Of a DNA stretch of 64,000 nt, positions 36,705-43,556 are shown one piece after another. How positions within the stretch are numbered: position 1 is the stretch's first letter; the number at the start of each line of letters is the position of its first letter. The stretch is taken from contig NZ_BAAAPN010000107.1 of NCBI RefSeq assembly GCF_039531165.1, positions 61,515-125,514 of the forward strand, read 5' to 3'. Under the pieces are notes generated by a model that searched no databases, was not told where the DNA came from, and was given only the letters and a program-made list of their open reading frames with translations. A program made the translations under genes and the position numbers. The stretch comes from Nostocoides_A vanveenii (GTDB lineage: Bacteria > Actinomycetota > Actinomycetes > Actinomycetales > Dermatophilaceae).

Positions 36705-37343
36705 ATGAAAATACCCGCAGATCCGAACGACTTTGACGCAATTCTTCAGCCAATATGGGAATTCCTGGCTACCCAGGCAGATGTCGCCAAGGCAGATGTC
36801 ATTTTCGTCTTCGGTGGTTTGGGCAACGAGATACCTCAACGGGCTACGGAGCTGTTCAAGCTGGGGGTTGCGCCGGTGTGCCTGGTTACAGGGTCATCCG
36901 GGCCTTTAACCGCAGGCGTGTACACCAAGTCAGAAGCAGAAGTCTTCGCCGACGAGATGGTCAAGGAAGGCGTCCCCGCACAATCCATATTTGTAGAAAG
37001 GTCAGCGAGAAACACCGGACAAAACGTTGCTTTTGGGATGGCGATGCTGCGCAATCTCAATATTCCAACCACGCGAGTTGCGATCGTATGCAAGGCCTTT
37101 CTTGCACGCCGCGCGATGCTCACATTCCAACAACAGTGTCCGCAAGTCCAAACCTTGCCGCTCCCTCCCGTAGGCACTCCATCCAAAATGCTCGATCGCA
37201 GCCAAGAGGATTTTGCTCAACGCCTCCTCGATGAGCTCACCAGGCTAACTGACTACGCTGAGGCAGGCTATATAGCCGCCACAGATATACCTAGAAGCGT
37301 CACAGCAGCCGCGGAAGCAGTCAGAGCGATGCTGAGCCAGTGA
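36705..37343 (+). CDS. YdcF/DUF218 family protein
   Basis: 212 residues. ADVIFVFGGLGNEIPQRATE, PVCLVTGSSGPLTAGVYTKS, ARNTGQNVAFGMAM and VAIVCKAFLARRAMLTF follow the DUF218 (YdcF/SanA/ElyC) alpha/beta fold, here without a membrane anchor. AGGAGG lies five bases before the ATG; a TATAAT at 36689 directly precedes that ribosome site, so the transcript leader would be very short. It overlaps the next gene by four bases (GTGA), so the two act together. Biochemical function of the family is poorly known; nucleotide or envelope-related roles have been proposed. Confidence 0.82.
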   Translation: MKIPADPNDFDAILQPIWEFLATQADVAKADVIFVFGGLGNEIPQRATELFKLGVAPVCLVTGSSGPLTAGVYTKSEAEVFADEMVKEGVPAQSIFVERSARNTGQNVAFGMAMLRNLNIPTTRVAIVCKAFLARRAMLTFQQQCPQVQTLPLPPVGTPSKMLDRSQEDFAQRLLDELTRLTDYAEAGYIAATDIPRSVTAAAEAVRAMLSQ

Positions 37344-38602
37344 AGCACGTCAACGTGCGCCGCTGGGGCAATGTCATCTTCTCCGTGCTCACAACGGGCC
37401 TGATCGTTGCTGCGATTACACTTCCACCATCGCACATTCCCCAATTTACTGAAACTCAAAGCGCGACAGTATTCGCTTCAGCCATCACGCTAGCTACAAC
37501 ACTCGGCGGTCTCTTGGGACTGATCTTCTTCATAACCGCACAAGTGCGACCCTCGGGCCTAGGAAACGCTGGATTGAGAATTCTCTACCGGGACCAAACA
37601 TTTCCGACAGTAGTCGCTGCGCTAGTTATAACGTTGACCGCATCGATCCTTGGCCTGGCCATCCGCAGCAGCGACATGATGTGGAGTGGCCGCCTAGCCT
37701 GTATCGCTCTTGTCGGGTGCCTCTTCGTCACCTGGTCTGCGGTCCCGATATCGATGCTTGCCTACGAGAATATGCGGCCCGATACGGCCGCCAAGAAAAT
37801 TCTTCAAGACTTAAACGCTAACACAGTTGCTCGATACGGTCTTGTTGACATCTTGCGAGGGGAGACCGGGCAGGTCACCATTTCCCTGCGTAGTGATGGT
37901 CTTGACTATTCAAGACATGATCCCTTACGGGCCTTCCATGAGCTCGTGCAGCAGGCGATACTCGCGAAGGACCGGCTACTTCTCGGAAATTTGCTCAGCC
38001 TACTATTTGAGCGCGTTGCGAAGATCCTCGATGCGCCATGGCCATCAGATTCACTCGCGTCGGCCGATTGGCGAATCCGAGCAAAGATTCGCTCCAGAAT
38101 TAGGTTCCCGCAGGACGACCAACTTGCCGTGGCGGTGCACGCACTCCACTACGTGGTCCGCCTAGCCCGAAACCTGAAGAGGGATTGGGGATCTCTAGAC
38201 GTTGGACGTCACAGCGCAGAATACAACATTGCCAAGTTTGCCGCTTGCTTGGCAGCGCGACATGGCACGGAAGCTATTGGCTCCGTCGCGTTAACAGCGA
38301 TAGCCCGGATCTCTCTCGAATACAAGGACATCACGCCATACGGAAGAGTCGAACCGCTGAACCTTCTTTCACGGACTATTAGAGCGCTCGATGCCAGTAA
38401 TAGATCTACGGAGGTTTCACTTGCCTTGAGTCTGATCGCGCTGATCGAGTGCAACACCAAGCAACTATCAGACGGGCGCGGAGATCCGCTGTATGCGACT
38501 CTTACGCCCGAACACACCATGAGACTGGATGCAATCAGGCGGGACTGGGGTGAAGAGCTCTGGAAAAGCAAAATCAAGGACGTGGACCCATGGCGGGCAT
38601 GA
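37340..38602 (+). CDS. Membrane protein coupled to the YdcF-like protein
   Basis: 420 residues from GTG 37340. Four hydrophobic segments occupy the first 150 residues (VIFSVLTTGLIVAAITLP, ITLATTLGGLLGLIFFITA, TVVAALVITLTASILGLAI, LACIALVGCLFVTWSAVPIS). A large cytoplasmic helical domain follows (YGLVDILRGETGQVTI; LRAFHELVQQAILAKDRLL), resembling DUF2254-like channel-type proteins in layout only. GC is clearly lower than the flanking chromosome. Function unknown. Confidence 0.7.
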   Translation: MKHVNVRRWGNVIFSVLTTGLIVAAITLPPSHIPQFTETQSATVFASAITLATTLGGLLGLIFFITAQVRPSGLGNAGLRILYRDQTFPTVVAALVITLTASILGLAIRSSDMMWSGRLACIALVGCLFVTWSAVPISMLAYENMRPDTAAKKILQDLNANTVARYGLVDILRGETGQVTISLRSDGLDYSRHDPLRAFHELVQQAILAKDRLLLGNLLSLLFERVAKILDAPWPSDSLASADWRIRAKIRSRIRFPQDDQLAVAVHALHYVVRLARNLKRDWGSLDVGRHSAEYNIAKFAACLAARHGTEAIGSVALTAIARISLEYKDITPYGRVEPLNLLSRTIRALDASNRSTEVSLALSLIALIECNTKQLSDGRGDPLYATLTPEHTMRLDAIRRDWGEELWKSKIKDVDPWRA

Positions 38603-38605
38603 TGT

Positions 38606-39487
38606 TCACTCTGCAATCGCCGGCAGCATCCGCCTCAGTCTTTTCAAATAGGACTCTCCAGAGTTCGTCACATGCGAATAGTTTCGCATCATTGCGATGC
38701 CCCTCGCGATTCTAACCGCGGCTCCGGCGAGAACCTCGTCGGCGGGCAATCCGAAGGCAGCAGCTAGTTCTTGCGTCTTTGCTCTCGCCACTTGTCCTAC
38801 ATTGCCAGACTCGGCACCAGGAAAGAATCGTATTAACCAGGCTGCGCACCAATTTCCTATTTCTAGGCCAAGAGGAGCCAGGCCCACATGGCCGAAATCA
38901 CACACCCGGATGCCGAACGCGTCACGCAGTAGGTTTCCCGGAGACAGATCGCCATGCGCGACTATCGGCGTAACCGCGCCGGCCCAGAGTGTGTCTAGAG
39001 CTTCTTCCAGAAGCTTGTACTCGCGTGGCAAGAGATGCCGTGATGCGGAGTACACGGTGTCGAAATATTCGAGTCTCCACTCAGGCAAATCAACTACTGG
39101 AACCGACTTGAAGTGGACCCTTGTCGACAAGCTGGAGATTGGATCAGACCCTGGCGTAAGGACAGGTCCAATGGGGGCCCATGTGCCTCCGCCAGCCCTC
39201 GTTAACGTTGTTGGCCGGTTTTGTGGCCCCTGGACCACCTCTTCCGCATTCTTGGATACTACGAGCTCGACTCTGGGCCATGCAAGATGCCGTACCGCCG
39301 CCACTCTGGCCCTAACGGCGCGATCTGTGTGTCTTGCGGGGTTCCAAATGCGCAGAAAGTAGTCGCCAGAAGTGGTCGAAATTCGAACGCTTCTATCTAC
39401 AGAGCCAGCGAAGTCAATCACCGAAGTAGGCGAACCAATATCCCATGCCTCGCAAGCGAAGTTGCCAATAACCTCTAGCGCTTCCAT
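38606..39487 (-). CDS. Phosphotransferase, APH/choline-kinase-like
   Basis: 293 residues. The catalytic loop VAHGDLSPGNLL (around 177-188, Brenner H-G-D-x-x-x-x-N) and the metal motif VCDFGH (196-200) are intact, and an N-terminal SVRISTTSGDYFLRIWNP matches the nucleotide-binding lobe. It phosphorylates a hydroxyl of a small molecule with ATP or GTP. It is the last gene of a three-gene operon and overlaps the dioxygenase by 13 bases. An aminoglycoside-resistance role is possible, but the tight coupling to a dioxygenase and a methyltransferase points to a modification or biosynthetic pathway. Confidence 0.8.
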   Translation of the reverse strand: MEALEVIGNFACEAWDIGSPTSVIDFAGSVDRSVRISTTSGDYFLRIWNPARHTDRAVRARVAAVRHLAWPRVELVVSKNAEEVVQGPQNRPTTLTRAGGGTWAPIGPVLTPGSDPISSLSTRVHFKSVPVVDLPEWRLEYFDTVYSASRHLLPREYKLLEEALDTLWAGAVTPIVAHGDLSPGNLLRDAFGIRVCDFGHVGLAPLGLEIGNWCAAWLIRFFPGAESGNVGQVARAKTQELAAAFGLPADEVLAGAAVRIARGIAMMRNYSHVTNSGESYLKRLRRMLPAIAE

Positions 39488-40380
39488 AAAAGGGGCCCAA
39501 CAGAATACTTGTGGCTGAGTATCATCATGGTCCTCTGCGCACCTTGAATTGCGTGTCTCCGGTGGTAACCGGCCGTATTCAAGGCTACCAGTGTGCCTGG
39601 ATCAAGCTCATTGAAGGTGACAACGTCGAACGCGGCCTCAAGTAGCGAGGGATTCGCGCAGACTCGGACGCTTCGATCGGACTTCGCTGCCTTGCGCCGC
39701 TTCGAAGACCTGATACTCGACTGATATTCTTCTCTCAACTTGACAGCGGACAGCTTATGTGATCTTGCCAAATATTGCAGGGACATGTTCGACTCGGTCG
39801 ACCCAAATGGATAGTAGAAGAACTTTAGAATGGGGCGAGAAAGATCTGCATGCCACTGGTCCTGGCGGTCCCGTGTGAACCATGAGTCCAATTCTTGTCC
39901 CAAGTCCCCTAGCACGCGGACCGAGTCGGGCAATTCGCTTTCTGGATCTGCTTCGTGTCGTTGTATCCAAAGAGCGCAGTTCGGTGGTTGCCCGACGTGG
40001 CGCCCGAAGAACCAGCGCGTCAAGTCTTCGATCTGCGCTGATTCCAAGAGCTCTCCGAGAGGAGTGTGATCAGGCGAGAATGGTAGTTTCGTGGTGTCTA
40101 TTCGGACGGAGGTTCTTCGTGGACTATCGAGCGTTCGCTCAATTCGGCGGATGTACTGCTGAATGCGATCAGAGGCACTTTCGCTGAGAACGTTCGGCAG
40201 GATTGCGTACCCCAGTTCACGCAGGGAGGATTGATGCCGGGATGCCGGCTCCGCGCGTCCATCGCCGGATAGCGAGTGGCCAACGAGGGTGCGAATGACC
40301 TGAGCGCCGAGCGTGTTAGCTATTGGTCCACCCCGGTGGGGACGGTGTCGGGGTAGTTCAAGATGTGGCTCTACTCTCAT
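39475..40380 (-). CDS. Phytanoyl-CoA dioxygenase-like Fe(II)/2-oxoglutarate enzyme
   Basis: 301 residues. LRELGYAILPNVLSESASDR is the typical PhyH N-terminal strand-helix. The metal motif HAD is at 177-179 (QWHADLSRPILKFFYYP), and a distal His with Arg follows in YHRRHAIQGAQR (272-283), completing an H-x-D...H/R set. It likely hydroxylates or oxidises a small substrate. It overlaps the methyltransferase gene by four bases and the kinase gene by 13. GC is lower than the core genome. Confidence 0.72.
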   Translation of the reverse strand: MRVEPHLELPRHRPHRGGPIANTLGAQVIRTLVGHSLSGDGRAEPASRHQSSLRELGYAILPNVLSESASDRIQQYIRRIERTLDSPRRTSVRIDTTKLPFSPDHTPLGELLESAQIEDLTRWFFGRHVGQPPNCALWIQRHEADPESELPDSVRVLGDLGQELDSWFTRDRQDQWHADLSRPILKFFYYPFGSTESNMSLQYLARSHKLSAVKLREEYQSSIRSSKRRKAAKSDRSVRVCANPSLLEAAFDVVTFNELDPGTLVALNTAGYHRRHAIQGAQRTMMILSHKYSVGPLLWKR

Positions 40381-41012
40381 ACTTCACTCTCAAAGGAATA
40401 TGCCCTGGACGTGTACTCCACGGTCTGCACTGGTCCTGGAGGGAGACTTCGTAAACATGTATCAGATAGGTGCAAGTCGGAATCTGGCAGATGGTGTGTG
40501 AAGGTGACGTGAAGCTCGCCTCTGTAGAACCAGCTCGCATCTTGCGCAACGTTGCGAATCGCAGTTGTTCTTGCAGAAGTGACGCTTGAAGCAAGTGAAT
40601 GGCCCACCTGGTTCCATAAGAGCAACAGAGATCCTCGTGCCACTAGTACCCGCCTGAACTCGGCTAGCGCTTTCGGCTGGTCGAACTGATGGAATGAGCT
40701 CGGGCAAATGAGCACGTCGACCGAGCCGGGCTCAATTGGAAGAGCTTCGGCTCTTCCGAGCGTCGGAGTGGAGGCGGGGCAGCGAGCCCTAATTCTTTCG
40801 ATCATGGCGGGGCTTGCGTCGATGGCGTGATAGCTCCGCCATGGTGCGAGTTTGGCTGTGGCGTCAATAGTGAAATTGCCAGGCCCGCATCCGACTTCGA
40901 GAATGTTAGGTGCGCCGGTCTGAAATTGGGCCCGAATCCACGACATCGTCAGGTCTGGATAGCCGGGGCGAAGTTCTTGGTACGCCAACGCGTGCATTCT
41001 TGAGTACGTCAT
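40377..41012 (-). CDS. SAM-dependent methyltransferase (type 11)
   Basis: 211 residues. Motif I is ILEVGCGPGNFT, then YHAIDASPAMIERI (motif II), AEALPIEPGSVDVLICPSSF (motif III) and LAEFRRVLVARGSLLLLW, a classic class I methyltransferase of small molecules. It heads the operon with the PhyH-like and APH-like genes. Its start abuts the end of the integrase fragment (41014), consistent with insertion of the cassette at that point. Confidence 0.85.
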   Translation of the reverse strand: MTYSRMHALAYQELRPGYPDLTMSWIRAQFQTGAPNILEVGCGPGNFTIDATAKLAPWRSYHAIDASPAMIERIRARCPASTPTLGRAEALPIEPGSVDVLICPSSFHQFDQPKALAEFRRVLVARGSLLLLWNQVGHSLASSVTSARTTAIRNVAQDASWFYRGELHVTFTHHLPDSDLHLSDTCLRSLPPGPVQTVEYTSRAYSFESEV

Positions 41013-41013
41013 G

Positions 41014-41358
41014 TCATTTCTTAGGATTTGCGAACGGGCTATGCGAGCTTCTCATCTTGGCGAGCGAGGTCTTTCGTCTGCGAATCGTGCTCTCGCTATA
41101 CCCTCGCCGCCTCAGCAGCGAGTAGTACTGCTTCTCCTCTCGCTCAGTGAGCGCCAGCACGTCCTTGTCGCGCGCCACCGCCCACTCAAACCAGTCCTGG
41201 AGGTCGGCCCAGTAGGCCCGTGCGGTGTTGTAGCCGTAGTCGAGCAGTAGCTCCTCGCGCAGGTCGAAGAAGCGCTGCCAGTGCGCAGGGATGTCGTGGG
41301 GGTAGGTCGGCGCGAACTCCATCGTGTTCTCCGGGTAGCGGAGCGCGCTGGAGGCCAT
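41014..41358 (-). pseudogene. Tyrosine-recombinase N-terminal domain only (truncated integrase)
   Basis: 114 residues. PAHWQRFFDLREELLLDYGY and RAYWADLQDWFEWAVARDKD, with YSLLRRRGYSESTIRRRKTS, fit the SAM-like core-binding domain of XerC/D-type integrases. The catalytic R...H-x-x-R...Y domain is missing: the frame ends at FANPKK just as the methyltransferase operon begins. It is most likely the stump of an integrase cut by a rearrangement, though a free DNA-binding decoy cannot be ruled out. Confidence 0.65.
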
Positions 41359-41554
41359 AGCGCGAGGTTAGCGCCTGCACCCGCCCTCGCGCATCGGTTC
41401 TTTGCCACAAGATGCCGGTCCGGTGGCCAGGCTGCTGCTATCACGCTCATGCTTTTCTGGCGCTGACCTGCAGATTTACCGTCGATGATGTCGCCTTCGC
41501 TGTTCTCAGAGCTCCCACACGGGACTCCGGCAGGGCGAGATCGGAGGAGTGGGT

Positions 41555-41881
41555 ATGTCCCAACTCCAGCCCTACACCGGCGGTGGCGCGGTGTCGTCAC
41601 CGCTGTCTCGTCAGGGTCGAGCTATCGGGCGGATCGTCGGTGGTGCTGAACTGGCCACCGTCCGTGTCGTGGCCGCGGTCCACGTCCAACAGGCGCGGCT
41701 CGACGCGCTCGACCAGGTGACGTCGCGCGCCATGCAGGGCGTTGCTCTGGTGGCGCAGGCCGAGGCGCAGCTGGCCGAGGCCGTGCCCCACGCGGCTGGC
41801 CGGATTCGGCACATCGCCAACGCTCACACCATGGTGCTGGCGGGCGAGGTGGCGAGCTTCTCGCGTCGGTTGCCGTCGTGA
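41555..41881 (+). CDS. Small hypothetical protein of the mobile element
   Basis: 108 residues from the ATG at 41555 (MSQLQPYTGGGAVSSPL), with GGAGG nine bases upstream. A helical region rich in Ala, Val, Gln and Arg (VRVVAAVHVQQARLDALDQV) suggests a coiled coil. It overlaps the next gene by GTGA. First gene of the element's left operon. No known family. Confidence 0.6.
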   Translation: MSQLQPYTGGGAVSSPLSRQGRAIGRIVGGAELATVRVVAAVHVQQARLDALDQVTSRAMQGVALVAQAEAQLAEAVPHAAGRIRHIANAHTMVLAGEVASFSRRLPS

Positions 41882-42090
41882 CCGCCTTCCTCGTCGTGCT
41901 CGCCGTCGTCGTTCTGGCGGCGCTGGCGTGGCTGGTTCTTTCCGGTTCGCTGACGGCGGCCCGGGCAGACGCCAAGCGTCGTCAGGTCTTCGCCGAGCAG
42001 GCCCAAGCCGAGGCGCGGATCCAGATGCACACGCATGCGGCGCTCAACGAGCTGTACGAGGCGTCACGTCGGCGCTTCGACGGCTCGTAG
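41878..42090 (+). CDS. Small single-pass membrane protein
   Basis: 70 residues. An N-terminal helix (TAFLVVLAVVVLAALAWLVL) is followed by a charged coil (ARADAKRRQVFAEQAQAEA). It is translationally coupled to the preceding gene. It resembles small membrane anchors in mobile-element operons; function unknown. Confidence 0.6.
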   Translation: MTAFLVVLAVVVLAALAWLVLSGSLTAARADAKRRQVFAEQAQAEARIQMHTHAALNELYEASRRRFDGS

Positions 42091-42262
42091 ACACCGCGAC
42101 TGAGCCCGTCATCAGGTGGCCGGTCAGGAGCGAAGAGCGGCGGCTACCGCCTTCGCTTCCTGACCGGCCCGGGTGGACGAGTCCGCAGAGCACACCAACC
42201 GCATTCGCAGCAGCACCTCTTCACAGCACTTCTTCGAATCCAGGAAGGAGGGCGAGGCAGTC

Positions 42263-42925
42263 ATGTCCGCTCCCACGATGTCATTTCCATTCCCACCCGA
42301 CAACCACGACGACTCGACCGAGGTCGACCGTGACTCGGCGCTGTCGTGCGACGCCGTGCAAACCATGCTGGCGCGGGTCGAGGTCGCCAAGTTCGTCCGT
42401 CGGACGGCCAAGGCGACGGCCGCCGACGTCGGCTTCGGCTGGATCGCTATCCCCGATGCGCCGTCAACCTACCAACAGTTGCGCGGGGCCTATGCCGCCA
42501 GCCAGGCGACCGGTCAGCCGTTGCCTATCTCCAGCCTGAACAACGAGGACTCGGTCTTCCTGAAGCCGGAAGACAACATCGCCTTCCGGTTCTGGCACGA
42601 CGTCTCCCATGTCCGGCTCGGGCTGTCCTTCGCGCTGGCAGATGAGCTGGAGCTCGCCACCTGGCATCTGGCGCAGGCCGAGCTGGCGGGGTTCGCGCCG
42701 GGCAGTCTCGGCTACCGCCTACTCGAAGCCGACCATGTCGGGCAGGTACTCATGCAGGCCCTCGGTGGCCGGTTCCCGTTCAACCAGGAAGCCTTCGTCC
42801 TGACCTACGCCCGGCACGGCGTTGGGCTCGGTTTGCTCGCTGAGCTGCGGCGAATCCCCGGCCTGAACGAGGACAGCACCGCCCTCGTGACCACGCGACC
42901 CAACGAAGATGGGGCCGACCGGTGA
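42263..42925 (+). CDS. Uncharacterised mobile-element protein with HDxxH motif
   Basis: 220 residues from the ATG at 42263, with GAGG six bases upstream; a longer in-frame reading from 42173 lacks a ribosome site. FRFWHDVSHVRLGLSFALAD, then ELATWHLAQAELAGF and YRLLEADHVGQVLMQA, place several His and Glu residues on helices, suggestive of a metal-binding helical bundle; this is inference. It overlaps the following small membrane gene by GTGA. No family recognised. Confidence 0.6.
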   Translation: MSAPTMSFPFPPDNHDDSTEVDRDSALSCDAVQTMLARVEVAKFVRRTAKATAADVGFGWIAIPDAPSTYQQLRGAYAASQATGQPLPISSLNNEDSVFLKPEDNIAFRFWHDVSHVRLGLSFALADELELATWHLAQAELAGFAPGSLGYRLLEADHVGQVLMQALGGRFPFNQEAFVLTYARHGVGLGLLAELRRIPGLNEDSTALVTTRPNEDGADR

Positions 42926-43122
42926 GCGGGCAGGAAGACCCGGGCTCGTGGGTGGGCCGGCTGTTCGGCTGGTGTCTCCTGGCGCTCCTGGCTGCCATGG
43001 CGCTCTACGGGGCGGTGTCCATCGTGCGGTCGATCTGGCTGTTCCTGTGCATCGACCTGGCCGTGGCGGCGGTCATCGCCGCCGTCTGGCGGCTCCTTTC
43101 CAGCCGTTACCGAGGGTGGTGA
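42922..43122 (+). CDS. Small two-helix membrane protein
   Basis: 66 residues. Two hydrophobic helices (LFGWCLLALLAAMALYGAV and WLFLCIDLAVAAVIAAVW) separated by a short turn. It is coupled to the upstream gene and is the last gene before the transfer promoter. Function unknown. Confidence 0.6.
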   Translation: MSGQEDPGSWVGRLFGWCLLALLAAMALYGAVSIVRSIWLFLCIDLAVAAVIAAVWRLLSSRYRGW

Positions 43123-43174
43123 GCTCTCGGAGATGGATGCCTGCCGGTCGCTGTTGTGGAATACACAACCTGTA

Positions 43175-43236
43175 TTGACTTTTCACAATCGTGAATTCAT
43201 AGTCAGCGCCACGATTCGCGATTTCACAATTGTGAA
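43175..43236 (+). promoter_or_regulatory. Transfer-operon promoter with twin palindromic operators
   Basis: TTGACT (43175) and CATAGT (43198) are spaced 17 bp. A near-perfect palindrome TTCACAATCGTGAA (43182-43195) occupies the spacer, and a perfect one, TTCACAATTGTGAA (43223-43236), lies downstream. The same half-sites recur in the promoter of the XRE repressor at 49922, so that protein probably represses this operon. A further inverted repeat (GTTGTG-GAATA-CACAAC, 43153-43169) lies upstream. Confidence 0.7.
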
Positions 43237-43283
43237 AGTGCTGGAGTCGGCCAACCAATTCATGCGAGGAAAGGAGGTGAGCC

Positions 43284-43556
43284 ATGCCCACACCTGACGA
43301 CAATGACAACGACAAGAATGCGCCCTACCGCAGTGCCAGGAGGGCAGCGCGCAAGCGCCCGCCCAGATACACCCGGGCGCAGGAGCGGCGGCTGACCATC
43401 CGTTCCGAGCAACGCGAGACGCCCGATGTACGCAAGATTGCGCGGGCCATCATCGCGATGGCCATGGCAGAGCACGAGGCCGAAGAATCGCGTGACACCA
43501 AGCGCGGTGACAGCGATGCGCGGCAGATATCACGCGGCGAGGACGCCCATGAATAG
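43284..43556 (+). CDS. Small basic/charged protein, first gene of transfer operon
   Basis: 90 residues with a strong ribosome site (AAAGGAGGTGA). Highly charged (SARRAARKRPPRYTRAQERR), with a possible helix DVRKIARAIIAMAMAEHEAE. It overlaps the coupling-ATPase gene by eight bases. It may be a DNA-binding or relaxosome accessory protein; no family is recognised. Confidence 0.65.
   Translation: MPTPDDNDNDKNAPYRSARRAARKRPPRYTRAQERRLTIRSEQRETPDVRKIARAIIAMAMAEHEAEESRDTKRGDSDARQISRGEDAHE

Noticed and set aside
41450..41466. TTCTGGCG-xTG shared with the integrase/tRNA junction (52158) as the left attachment site
   Set aside because: Only eight to ten bases match; this is too short to distinguish from chance, although the left end is expected in this interval.
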